Both the position numbers and the translations under genes were made by a program. A DNA stretch of 18,858 nucleotides from CAZEJK01 sp964512045. Lineage in GTDB: Bacteria > Acidobacteriota > Thermoanaerobaculia > Thermoanaerobaculales > Sulfomarinibacteraceae. Below are positions 6,106-15,065 of the stretch, one piece after another. Below the pieces are notes generated by a model. It ran no database searches, was not told the origin of the DNA, and worked only from the letters and a program-made list of their open reading frames with translations. Each line of letters begins with the position of its first letter. Positions within the stretch are counted from its first letter, which is position 1. The stretch covers positions 1 through 18,858 of the forward strand of contig CAZEJK010000091.1 of the NCBI GenBank assembly GCA_964512045.1, given 5' to 3'.

Positions 6106-8391
6106 CACGGCCTCGACGGTCACCGGGTTCGGCCATGGGGTGGTCGCGGTCACCGCGCCGGCTTCGATACGGCTGAGGTCCACAGGATCTGCGTTCCCCG
6201 GGTGCCAGGCCGCGACGCGTACCGGTCCGGCCGGGATGTTCTTCCCAACCCAGAAGCCCTGGTCCGTTCCTGTCGTGAACCCCCACGTCAGCCACGCCAG
6301 TGAAGTTCCAGAGGTCCATCGCCGGATGGAGTCAATCCAGAGATACACGTTTGCTGCGTTGGCCGTTCGGCCATCGGCGCGGACCACATTGAGCGCGAGT
6401 GGCTGCCCGGCGACCGGGGCGCTCACGGTCACGTCAGCGTCCCGCTCCCACGGGCCAGGAAGCTCGAACACCAAGAACCCGGCATCCGGGTGCCGAATGA
6501 GCAGGAACGAGGGCAGAGGTACAACCGGCAGGGTCAGCCGGCCGTCCTCGCTCGCCACCCCCTGCCACAGCCTCGGCGCGTTGCCGTGCAAGGATCGTAC
6601 GACTACCGCCTCCGCGCGAGCGGCCGGCGCTCCGCCGGGAAGCTGGATCTGAATCTCCCGGTCCTCTTGCTCCCGACGAAGAGACAGCGTGATCGTTCGT
6701 CCCTCGTTCTCCTCGGTCACGCGAAGCTCGACCGGGTCGGACTTGAAGTAGCCCTCCGCGTCGGCCTCGAGCCGCAACAGACCAGGACGGATCGGTGGAA
6801 GGTCCACCAGTCCTTGTGCATCAGTTGTATAGCTGAGCGACATGTTCCTGTTCGCCCACTCGTTCTTAAAGCGCACCTCCGCCTCTTCGATGCCTTCGTT
6901 TGTCTCGGCGTCCTCGACGCGGACCACGAACTCGTTATCCGGGACGTGGAAGTCCAGAACCGTATCCGAACTGATCTGTGCAAGCTCGGTGAGCGGTTCT
7001 CCGTGATGCTCGGTCGGCGTAACGGTCACGGCGTACATGCCTTTGGCGAACAGCTCGACCTCATACGTGCCATCTTCATCAGTCGTCGCCGCAGCGAGCT
7101 CGGGCCCACGCCCTTGGCGGAAGGAGAGCTCCGACAGCACCCCGTCCTCACCCAAGAACACCTGACCCGTCACACGAAGCGGCTTGGGCGCGAAGATCAC
7201 GGTATCGTCCTCACCGTCCGACAGGTCCACAGCCTCAAAGAACGGCCAACGATCCGCGATGAGCTTAACGTGCAGCGTCTCCCCGGGAAGGTCCTCGACA
7301 ACTGTCTCGGCTGTCTCAGAGTCCAAGAAGGCCTCACGGATCAACGATCTCCCGGCAGCCGTGTAGACCTCGATCTGACAACGTGCATCTCGCAGACCTT
7401 CCGGCAGCACAGCTGTGACGCGCAGGTCAGGGCGCTCACGAAACCTCCCGCGATAGGTCGTCACACCGGCCTCAGCCAGGGGGATCTCTGCCGGTTCAAG
7501 ATCCAGAGCATCGGAGCGTGCCTCCAAGGTCACATAGTGTCCTTGCACTCCGTACCAAACGCCGATCACGTGCTGGCTCGTCGGGATGAAGACGTCCGGC
7601 GACTGCGCACCGTCTTCTCCCTCATCCAGAAGGAACGATACCTCGTCCAGCGTCACAACGAGCCCTGGACGCTCCACGATGACCAGAAGATCGCTCCCCA
7701 CCTTTGGCGGAGCGGGAGAGACGAACGACACCTGATCTTGGCTCAGCTCAACAGGTCGAGTCAGCGCAATATACTCTCCCTTTGAGTTGTCATAGGTCCC
7801 TGCAAGCACCGCACCAGTCGGAAGCCGTATGCCCGCGGAGGCGCGATCTCCAGCCGCTCTCCTGCCGAACTCGTGGAAGACGTTGCCCCACCGCAGATGC
7901 GTGGTGAGATGTACGACCCGGAGCACACAGCTCTCGCACAGCGTGCTCTCGGGGTCCAAGGCGAGCCGACCAGCCGGAACAACACCGACCCGGTGCTCCC
8001 GAGAGGGCACTGGCGAGGTCCCCCCGTTGAAGTTGAGGATATTCTGTACAGCAGAGATGTACCCGTCGCCCTCCAGCCAAAGGCGATACCTGCCCGGTTC
8101 TGGGGCGAACGGTTCACCACAAGGGAAGCTCTGCTCCCGATCCAGATCTGAGACCACGGCGAGATGAACCTGACATCCTGCGATCTCCGCAGCGGTACCA
8201 AGATGACCGCCATCATCGATCGTGTACGGCACGAAGTGCATCTGCGCCGGGAATCCGCCCTTTGCCGACTGATCGCTGGCGTCAACGGCCTCGATACCGC
8301 CAGCACGCCCGATGCTGGCAAGAACGAGGACAGTGCCAACCGCCAGGGCTGAAAAACTGCGGTGGGCTGCGAAACGAACACGATACCTCAC
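6097..8391 (-). CDS. Secreted protein with carboxypeptidase-regulatory-like repeats, 764 aa
   Basis: A signal peptide (FSALAVGTVLVLASIGRAGG) precedes a long all-beta protein. Carboxypeptidase-regulatory-like units are clearest at about 406-457 (VTGQVFLG, then DEDGTYEVELFAKGMYAVTV) and 488-547 (TTDAQGLVDLPPIRPGLLRLEADAEGYF). Four Cys cluster at 73-155. The GTG start at 8391 is preceded by GGAGGT at good spacing. Base composition is visibly less GC-rich than the DgcN and outer-membrane genes in the window, which suggests a different origin. It follows the 78-aa Cys-rich gene by 117 bases, the same order as the operon at 31-2869, though the two long proteins are not close in sequence. No enzymatic motif was recognised; a surface role is inferred. 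Confidence 0.82.
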   Translation of the reverse strand: MRYRVRFAAHRSFSALAVGTVLVLASIGRAGGIEAVDASDQSAKGGFPAQMHFVPYTIDDGGHLGTAAEIAGCQVHLAVVSDLDREQSFPCGEPFAPEPGRYRLWLEGDGYISAVQNILNFNGGTSPVPSREHRVGVVPAGRLALDPESTLCESCVLRVVHLTTHLRWGNVFHEFGRRAAGDRASAGIRLPTGAVLAGTYDNSKGEYIALTRPVELSQDQVSFVSPAPPKVGSDLLVIVERPGLVVTLDEVSFLLDEGEDGAQSPDVFIPTSQHVIGVWYGVQGHYVTLEARSDALDLEPAEIPLAEAGVTTYRGRFRERPDLRVTAVLPEGLRDARCQIEVYTAAGRSLIREAFLDSETAETVVEDLPGETLHVKLIADRWPFFEAVDLSDGEDDTVIFAPKPLRVTGQVFLGEDGVLSELSFRQGRGPELAAATTDEDGTYEVELFAKGMYAVTVTPTEHHGEPLTELAQISSDTVLDFHVPDNEFVVRVEDAETNEGIEEAEVRFKNEWANRNMSLSYTTDAQGLVDLPPIRPGLLRLEADAEGYFKSDPVELRVTEENEGRTITLSLRREQEDREIQIQLPGGAPAARAEAVVVRSLHGNAPRLWQGVASEDGRLTLPVVPLPSFLLIRHPDAGFLVFELPGPWERDADVTVSAPVAGQPLALNVVRADGRTANAANVYLWIDSIRRWTSGTSLAWLTWGFTTGTDQGFWVGKNIPAGPVRVAAWHPGNADPVDLSRIEAGAVTATTPWPNPVTVEAVSQ

Positions 8392-8445
8392 AAGCTACCT
8401 CCGGCTCCAGCGCATCAACTGGTCGTCCTCTGCTCACAAACAAAG

Positions 8446-8473
8446 AACCAGCCCAGCCAGCACTGGTTGGCTG
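8446..8473 (-). promoter_or_regulatory. Overlapping hairpins between the Cys-rich gene and the repeat-protein gene
   Basis: Two mutually exclusive stems: AACCAG/CTGGTT (8446-8451 with 8463-8468) and CAGCCA/TGGCTG (8454-8459 with 8468-8473). On the minus strand the first is followed by CTTTGTTTGT. This looks like a partial terminator or attenuator that could set the ratio of the two products. Confidence 0.35.
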
Positions 8474-8508
8474 AGCACGGCCTTTCGCAGAGCTATCACG
8501 AAACGGCT

Positions 8509-8745
8509 CTAGAGTGAACAATCTGCCCCGCAACACTCCTCGTTTGCCATGGAACCACAGCCTCCGACGATATCGCAACAGTACTCAACCTGAGTCGCTC
8601 CCTGAGTTTGACAGTAGCTATTGTCGCATGTCTGTCCACAGACGCACTCCGGGTTGAGTGGACAGCACGGGCTCCCCGCATAGACCATTCCGACGGCTCC
8701 CACGACCAACGCGAAGATCAACACTCCGTAACAAACGCACCGCAT
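8509..8745 (-). CDS. Small cysteine-rich secreted peptide, 78 aa
   Basis: A hydrophobic signal segment (CYGVLIFALVVGAVGMVYAG, cleavage likely after VYA) precedes a mature part of about 53 residues that contains twelve cysteines, several as CC pairs (SPCC, EYCC, EECC). This suggests a compact disulphide-rich or metal-binding extracellular peptide. I do not recognise a family. The start is the ATG 7 bases after AAGGAGGT; an in-frame GTG three codons upstream lies inside that ribosome site and is rejected. It precedes the 764-aa secreted repeat protein, mirroring the pair at 31-2869. Alternatives include a ribosomally made natural-product precursor, but no maturation enzyme is visible nearby. 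Confidence 0.78.
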   Translation of the reverse strand: MRCVCYGVLIFALVVGAVGMVYAGSPCCPLNPECVCGQTCDNSYCQTQGATQVEYCCDIVGGCGSMANEECCGADCSL

Positions 8746-8781
8746 CGTTCGCACCTCCTTTGCTTTGATAAACGCATGCTA

Positions 8782-8790
8782 CCCCCCCCC
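8782..8790. repeat. Nine-base C/G homopolymer in the 5' leader
   Basis: C9 on the plus strand (G9 on the transcribed minus-strand leader) lies 37-45 bases upstream of the ATG at 8745, between the CRP-like palindrome and the ribosome site. Its length could vary by slippage, or it may be affected by sequencing error. Confidence 0.6.
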
Positions 8791-8804
8791 AACTTAAAGC
8801 TGAA

Positions 8805-8820
8805 AGTGATATAGATCACA
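8805..8820. promoter_or_regulatory. CRP/FNR-family-like palindrome upstream of the Cys-rich peptide
   Basis: On the minus strand it reads TGTGATCTATATCACT, which matches the CRP consensus TGTGA-N6-TCACA at nine of ten positions. The core GTGAT-N4-ATCAC is perfectly symmetric. It lies 60-75 bases upstream of the ATG at 8745 in an AT-rich leader. No clear -10/-35 pair was fixed. Confidence 0.45.
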
Positions 8821-8878
8821 ATAAAACTGAAAACATTGGCAGAATGGTTCACATTTCTTCGCTCAATATGTAGTTATA

Positions 8879-8998
8879 ATGTCTTGTGACCGATCCGCAC
8901 CCCCGGCCCTGGTGGCGGGCTGCGACTACCCAGACACCTACCGCGACTTCATCGAGATGTTCGCGGATGACTCGGTGACGCACGGCTACGAATGCTGA
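8879..8998 (+). pseudogene. Possible N-terminal remnant of an IS1595-type transposase
   Basis: A 39-codon frame contains CDYPDTYRDFIEMFADD, which resembles the opening of IS1595-family transposases (…DYPRT-x-x-EF-x-EMF-x-D…) just before their zinc-ribbon. The similarity stops after FADD and the frame closes with TGA, so this would be a decayed fragment. TATAAT lies directly upstream. The identification is from memory of the family and is tentative. Confidence 0.4.
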
Positions 8999-9043
8999 CC
9001 ACAACATGTGTGTGCGGGGGGGTGGGGTGGAGGCGCGAACCAT

Positions 9044-9241
9044 CTACCCCGCTCGCGCTAATGAGGAAGGGAACTTCTTACCCTTGCAATTGGTCTTGGA
9101 GCCACCACCATCACAGGCTATTGGAAGATCTGCGAGCATCTCTGGGAGCGTCATGTCCTGTTGGCGTTCGAGGCGCGTCGGTTCTTTGGGGGATGGCTCT
9201 TCGCCCTTACGTGGACGGCCGACACGTCGCTTCGGCTTCAC
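9044..9241 (-). pseudogene. Fragment of an IS4/IS5-superfamily DDE transposase
   Basis: The minus-strand frame KPKRRVGRPRKGEEP…RLERQQDMTLPEMLADLP followed by ACDGGGSKTNCKG matches a stretch I recognise from DDE transposases, where 'RLERQQ-MTLPEMLADLPTACD-GTK-N-KG' precedes the first catalytic-domain strand. The match breaks off after NCKG, and an in-frame stop lies just upstream of the GTG. Further debris (for example RQRLLERIREAGAV in another minus-strand frame near 9380) suggests frameshifts upstream to about 9560. The element is therefore inactive. No terminal inverted repeats were found. Confidence 0.5.
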
Positions 9242-9887
9242 ACAGAGCTCTCAGGCCCCTCCACACCGGCACCACCGGCGACTGGAACGCCATCGGCGAT
9301 GAACGGGCGGAGGCCGACAACGACAGGCTGTCGCGGTACAAGGTGATCACACCGACCTGCTGGAATGCCTCGCCGAACCACGGCGCCGGCTTCGCGGATC
9401 CGCTCGAGCAGTCGCTGGCGGGAACGCCGCTGCTCGACCCGCACCGACCCGCCGAGGCGTTGCGGGTGGTCCACTCCTTCGACCCGTGCTTGTCGGACGC
9501 TGTTCACCTGATCCGAGGACACCACGGTTCCCGACGTGGGCAACGCGGTCCTCGACGTACCTCCAGCCATCTCCGTGGTTGGACGGTCTTCGCCTGATGC
9601 CTCATGGGCAACCACTACAACCGGCGGCATTGCTACCTCTGGAGGCCTTGGCAGAGTCGGCACCAATGGTGCAATGAGGAACGTGGCACCCCTTCTCCCC
9701 CCTCTTGTCAGGTATCTCGCCAGGGCTTGAGAGATGCTGATTGTCCGGTCATCTAAGTTGAATGATCAATCAGGCTCTGTCATCAACCCGCGAACGTTCG
9801 CTCGAGAACGCTGGGGATGTGCGAGCCAACGGAGGTGCACGCAGCCGCGGCGTGAGGGCCAGTCGAGACGAGCAGGCGTGGCAGGAA
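9242..9887. other. Eroded mobile-element and intergenic segment without a convincing gene
   Basis: Open frames here have no ribosome site, no recognisable domain and biased composition. The first part probably continues the transposase remnant on the minus strand. The segment from about 9660 to 9887 shows nothing I can name. Confidence 0.4.
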
Positions 9888-9970
9888 CCACGACGCTACA
9901 GCCCGGACCCGGATTCGGACCCTGGCCAGGCCCCGGCCATTCGGAGCCCGGCCCGCGGCCTCCGGCGGTG
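9888..9970 (+). repeat. GC-rich intergenic repeat C, copy 2
   Basis: ACGACGCTACAGCCCGG starts this copy and aligns with 3326-3342. Its right half (CCATTCGGAGCCCGGCCCGC) aligns with the minus strand of 16195-16225. It lies 160-240 bases upstream of the sigma-54 regulator gene. Confidence 0.5.
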
Positions 9971-10040
9971 CCGTTGGGCATGATGTCGAGCTCACGGAGC
10001 GATGAGCTTGCAGCCAAAGGTGAGCGGTTCGGCCGGTTGC

Positions 10041-10086
10041 GTACGCCCCCTGCTTCACGTGACAGGGCCGCACAGTAGGCGTACAC
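10041..10086. promoter_or_regulatory. Nested inverted repeat upstream of the sigma-54 activator gene
   Basis: GTACGCC…GGCGTAC encloses CCCTG…CAGGG, with CACGTG at the centre of the inner loop. It ends about 45 bases before the first possible start of the regulator. It could be an operator or transcript hairpin. Confidence 0.3.
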
Positions 10087-10129
10087 GCCATCGGAAGCCC
10101 GGCAGATTGCGTGCGCCGAAGGCGCTACA

Positions 10130-11566
<1,437 letters not shown>

Positions 11567-11617
11567 CCTGACCGGCTCACCACCGGAGCTCGAGGGCACA
11601 GACGGCCGCAGCGGACC

Positions 11618-11633
11618 CGGCACGGATTTCGCT
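11618..11633 (+). promoter_or_regulatory. Candidate sigma-54 (-24/-12) promoter, copy 1
   Basis: CGGCACGGATTTCGCT has the invariant GG and GC with the required spacing (GG at 11619-11620, GC at 11631-11632) and matches the consensus TGGCACG-N4-TTGCW except for two T-to-C changes. Transcription would begin near 11644, about 13 bases before the GTG at 11657. Confidence 0.5.
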
Positions 11634-11656
11634 CTCACCTCCGGTGGAGGTACTCC

Positions 11657-11932
11657 GTGACGTCGCGACACCCGAGCGTGGACGAGGTGACACTTCGTGG
11701 CCTGGTGTGTCCGAGCGCCTGGCACGAGGACCTGTCCGTCAGCCGCGTGTCGATCCTCACCTTTGACGACGACGAGTACGAGGTCGCGGACAATGAAGCC
11801 GGCACAGCGCTTCTCAACCATATCCGGCACGAGGTGCTCGTTCGGGGCCGGTTGCTGACGCAGCACACTCGTCGGAAGGTGATCTTGATCCGCGAGCTGA
11901 CAGTCTTCGAGGGAGCCCGAACCCGGTCGTAG
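11657..11932 (+). CDS. Small predicted OB-fold protein, cytoplasmic
   Basis: 91 aa, no signal peptide. The pattern VTLRGLVCPSAW…VSRVSILTFDDDEYEV…VLVRGRLLTQHTRRKVILIREL has the five-strand rhythm of small OB-fold proteins: a V-x-x-x-G-x-V opening strand, a D-x-x-E-Y turn, a V-x-V-x-G strand and a closing strand. The next gene shows the same pattern with a signal peptide. The GTG start follows GGAGG by 7 bases. I do not recognise a family, and the function is unknown. Its position between a sigma-54 activator and the DgcN-like operon, behind a -24/-12-like sequence, suggests co-regulation with that operon. Confidence 0.7.
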   Translation: MTSRHPSVDEVTLRGLVCPSAWHEDLSVSRVSILTFDDDEYEVADNEAGTALLNHIRHEVLVRGRLLTQHTRRKVILIRELTVFEGARTRS

Positions 11933-12024
11933 GGACGGCACCAGCGATCGGAACTCCCAGCTCCGACATCGGACCTCACGGGACCGTTTCTCCTCGCCAA
12001 TGCTCCCCGAGCTCGGGACGATGC

Positions 12025-12040
12025 TGGCACCCCGGTTGCA
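12025..12040 (+). promoter_or_regulatory. Sigma-54 (-24/-12) promoter, copy 2
   Basis: TGGCACCCCGGTTGCA matches TGGCACG-N4-TTGCW at every conserved position but one, with GG and GC correctly spaced (12026-12027 and 12038-12039). Transcription would start near 12051, leaving a leader of about 55 bases with a strong ribosome site before the ATG at 12106. A 12-base perfect palindrome (CCCGAGCTCGGG, 12006-12017) abuts it upstream. An imperfect inverted repeat (TCGGA-N9-TCCGA, about 11948-11966) is a candidate activator site. Confidence 0.7.
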
Positions 12041-12105
12041 CCACGCTGACATCAGTGCAGCGGGCACATGCCCCTGCGCCCGACCAGAAGAAGGAGGGAA
12101 GAACA

Positions 12106-12456
12106 ATGGTCGTTCGAGCTGCTCGTTTGGTGGGGATCGACCTCGCGGTGTGCTGTGCGCTGCTGCTGGGCCTGGGGCCGGCTCCGTCCGCCGCCCAGGA
12201 CGTCGGTGAGTCGGTGACGGTGACCGGCACCATCGTCGCCAGCCAGTGGGACGATGACAACAACGTCAGCGCTGTCGACCTGGAGACCGATGAAGGCACC
12301 TACGCACTGGTGCTCAACGGCAGCTCCCTGGAGCTGCTCGGGTTGGAGGGCGCGAACGTCACCGTCAACGGCACACTCGGCGAGAACGAGTACGGCTGGG
12401 AGACGATCACGGTGGCGTCGTTCTCGCGCGTCGACGCCGAGGAACCGATCGAGTGA
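12106..12456 (+). CDS. Small exported predicted OB-fold protein
   Basis: 116 aa. The signal peptide LVGIDLAVCCALLLGLGPAPSAAQ is followed by a mature domain VTVTGTIVASQWDDDNNVSA, then VDLETDEGTYALVLNGSSLELLG, then ANVTVNGTLGENEYGWETITVASF. This is a compact five-strand pattern like the preceding 91-aa protein, and it resembles periplasmic OB-fold domains that bind small ligands or oligomers. The family is not recognised. The ATG is chosen because AAGAAGGAGGG precedes it by 6 bases; a GTG at 12055 would lengthen it by 17 residues without a ribosome site. The stop is three bases before the frame of the DgcN-like gene, so it is the first gene of the sigma-54-controlled operon. Confidence 0.82.
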   Translation: MVVRAARLVGIDLAVCCALLLGLGPAPSAAQDVGESVTVTGTIVASQWDDDNNVSAVDLETDEGTYALVLNGSSLELLGLEGANVTVNGTLGENEYGWETITVASFSRVDAEEPIE

Positions 12457-12459
12457 CCT

Positions 12460-13671
12460 GTGCCATTGCCCCGGCAGCTCAGCCTGCCGGGGCTGGCCCC
12501 GTTCTCTGCAGACCATGTCGGACCCACTCTCACACCACGATGCAGTGCCTCAGGGCACCGATCCGGGCGGTGGCGTCCAGCCACGGCCGGCATCGCGATC
12601 GTCTACTGTGCCGGCGCGTTCGCCACCCCGAACGGCAAGACCGCCAACGGCCTGGTACGACGCTGCCACCGCTACCAGGTGGCCGCCGTGGTCGACCCTC
12701 GATGGGAAGGCCACGATGCCGGTGCCGTCCTCGATGGACGCGCCATCGGCACCCCCGTGGTCGCGACCGTCGCCCAGGCAGCCAGTCTCGCCACGGTGCG
12801 AGGGCTACCGGCAACGCATCTGGTGATGGGGCTCGCTCCGGACGGCGGCCGCCTCCCGGACACCGCCCGACAGGACGTGCTCGCGGCGATCCGGCTCGGT
12901 CTGCATGTGGACTCGGGCCTTCACGATCTGCTCGGCGACGACCCGGAGATCTCCGAGGCTGCCCGCGCTTGCGGTGTTTGGATCCGCGACCTGCGGGCGC
13001 CGATTCCTCGCTCCCAGCTCCACTTCTTCAGTGGAGCGATCCGCGAGGTCACAGCGCTCAAGGTCGCTGTGCTCGGAACCGACTCGGCGGTCGGCAAACG
13101 CACCACCGCATGGATGATCACCGACGCCATCCGCCGACTCGGCCACAGCGCGGAGATGATCGGCACCGGCCAGACAGCCTGGCTCCAGGGCGCCCGCTGG
13201 TGCATCCTGCTCGACGCCCTGATCAACGACTTCGTCGCCGGCGAGCTCGAGCACGCCGTATGCTCGGCGTTCCACGAGGCCCGGCCCGAGGCGATCATCG
13301 TCGAGGGACAGGGCAGCCTCCTCCACCCCGCGTACCCAAGGGGCTTCGAGATCCTCGCCGCGGCCCGGCCTGACGTGATCGTTCTCCAACACGCACCGGC
13401 ACGGATCGACTACGACGGCTTCCCCGGCTTCCCGGTGCATCCCCTTCACAAGCAGATCGCGGCGCTCGAGATGGTCTCCGATCGCCCGGTCGTGGCGTTG
13501 ACGATCAACCACGAGGGGATCCCTGCTGAGGCAATCGACGCCACCTGCGCTCGACTCGCGGACGAAACCGGTCTCCCGACGGCCGACGTCCTCGTCCACG
13601 GTGCCGACAACCTCGCCCGGCTGCTCACAGATCGGTTGAACGGCGCACGACCGCTCCACGCTGCGTGCTGA
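12460..13671 (+). CDS. DUF1611 / DgcN-like P-loop protein (D-glutamate N-acetyltransferase family)
   Basis: 403 aa in the longest frame. The N-terminal Rossmann-like domain opens with IAIVYCAGAFATPNGKTANGLVR (45-67). The C-terminal P-loop domain has KVAVLGTDSAVGKRTTAWMI (201-220), then the family stretch GTGQTAWLQGA and EGQGSLLHPAYP. This matches DUF1611. DgcN of this family converts D-glutamate to N-acetyl-D-glutamate, working with DgcA; transfer of that activity here is inference. The first 44 residues are not family-like and the only in-frame starts are GTG 12460 and TTG 12466. An ATG at 12524 in another frame hints at a sequencing slip or frameshift near 12570. The start is therefore uncertain. 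It is followed two bases later by the MurL-like gene. Confidence 0.88.
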   Translation: MPLPRQLSLPGLAPFSADHVGPTLTPRCSASGHRSGRWRPATAGIAIVYCAGAFATPNGKTANGLVRRCHRYQVAAVVDPRWEGHDAGAVLDGRAIGTPVVATVAQAASLATVRGLPATHLVMGLAPDGGRLPDTARQDVLAAIRLGLHVDSGLHDLLGDDPEISEAARACGVWIRDLRAPIPRSQLHFFSGAIREVTALKVAVLGTDSAVGKRTTAWMITDAIRRLGHSAEMIGTGQTAWLQGARWCILLDALINDFVAGELEHAVCSAFHEARPEAIIVEGQGSLLHPAYPRGFEILAAARPDVIVLQHAPARIDYDGFPGFPVHPLHKQIAALEMVSDRPVVALTINHEGIPAEAIDATCARLADETGLPTADVLVHGADNLARLLTDRLNGARPLHAAC

Positions 13672-13673
13672 CG

Positions 13674-15065
13674 ATGGCCAGTCTGGACGACCTCCGTGTG
13701 CTCGATCGGCTCGAGGTCGGGCCGGTCCGGGTCGAGCGACGCCGGCTGATCGCACCGTATCGTGTCGTCAGCGCTGCCACGGCAACCGACGCCACGATCG
13801 ATCTCATCTACCGCTACGAGGATCCCGTGCTCGATCCGGACGATCCGGCCTCGGTGAACCTAGCGTCGGTCATCGCGGCGCAGGTGGCGATCAACTACGG
13901 GCTGTTCTTCTCCTCGATCGTGCTCCACGGCCCGTACGATCGTCACGACCGTTCTCTGATCCGCGAGGCGACCGCCAACACGGCCCGAGAGATCTACGTC
14001 AAGAAGCTGCTCGCGCCGAATCCGTTCGTCGTCTCCGGGGCCCTCGAGCTCGAGCCAGAGCGGCGCGACAGCTACCTGCTGGCGAACCTGGAGTTTCCCG
14101 ACGAGGTGTCGGCGCCGACACCGCAGATGGCGTGGCCGACTGACCCGCATCGCTACCTGATTCTCTCCTCTGGCGGCAAGGAGAGCCTGCTGTCGCACGC
14201 AGTGCTCGGTGAGCTCGAGTGCGAGACCCACCCTGTGTTCGTCAACGAGTCCGGCCGGCACTGGTACACCGCGCTGAACGCATACCGGCACTTTGCGGCC
14301 AACGTCCCAAATACCGGACGGGTCTGGACGAACGCCGATCGGCTGTTCAACTGGATGCTGCAGTACCTACCGTTCATCCGGCGCGATATCGCCTCGGTGC
14401 GCGCTGACGACTACCCGATCCGACTGTGGACCGTGGCCGTGTTCCTGTTCGGCACGCTTCCGCTGATGCGCTCTCGGGGCCTGGGTCGACTGGTGATCGG
14501 CAACGAGTTCGACACCACCCGTCGCGCCAACCACAAAGGGATCCCGCATTACGACGGCCTGTTCGATCAGAGCCGCTGGTTCGACGCCCGGATGAGCCGC
14601 TACTTCCGTCAGAAGCGGTGGAACGTGTCCGCGTTCTCCGTCGTCCGACCTCTCTCCGAGCTGCTCGTCGAGAAGATCCTGGTCGATCGGTACCCGGAGA
14701 TCCAACGCCTGCAGACGTCCTGTCACGCCACACACATCGAGGGCGACCGCGTCCTACCGTGTGGCCGGTGCGAGAAGTGCCGTCGAGTGGTGGCAATGCT
14801 GGTCGCCCTCGGCGCCAATCCCAGGCGCTGTGGCTACACCGATGAGCAGATCGCCCACTGCCTCGAGGAGCTGGCCACTCGCGGCATCCACCAGGAGAGC
14901 GCCGGCGAGCAGCACCTGCGCCACCTGCTCCACCGCATTGGCGCTCTGCCCATCCCGTCCCGAGCGCGGCCGGAGGTTGCCAAGGTTCGGATCGACGACG
15001 ACCGGTCTCCGCTCGAGGCGGTCCCCACCGAGCTGCGACGCGGCCTACTGATGATCTTCCTCGAG
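13674..15065 (+). CDS. MurL-like PP-loop (ATP-pyrophosphatase-type) protein, fused out of frame at its end
   Basis: About 464 aa of family-like sequence from the ATG two bases after the dgcN-like stop. Visible motifs are LSSGGKESLLSHAVL (PP-loop, 166-171), IGNEFDTTRRANHKG, VVRPLSELLVEKIL (325-330) and a Cys set C350, C363-x2-C366-x2-C369 (PCGRCEKC). The same order (GGGKDS, N-E-R near mid-protein, RPLSEL, CG-x-C-x-KC) is what I recall for MurL, the ATP-dependent enzyme that epimerises L-Glu to D-Glu in UDP-MurNAc-L-Ala-Glu. Substrate identity is inferred. The tail PLEAVPTELRRGLLMIFLEHA looks like a natural C-terminus. After it the open frame continues to 15767 in nonsense sequence across the epimerase remnant and the opposite-strand vapC, so the true end has been lost. 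Confidence 0.78.

Noticed and set aside
6490..7785. 431-aa open frame on the plus strand
   Set aside because: Antisense to the 764-aa repeat protein and without any family pattern.
8509..8745. Ribosomally made natural-product precursor
   Set aside because: The peptide has a normal secretion signal and no leader motif, and no modifying enzyme or dedicated transporter lies nearby. A disulphide-rich secreted peptide is simpler.
9734..10078. 114-aa open frame with Pro-Gly repeats
   Set aside because: It coincides with repeat C; the Pro-Gly pattern follows from the CCCGG repeats, which also occur in other frames and on the other strand.
11720..11736. Sigma-54-like TGGCACG inside the 91-aa gene
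   Set aside because: No TTGC at the required distance, and it is within coding sequence.
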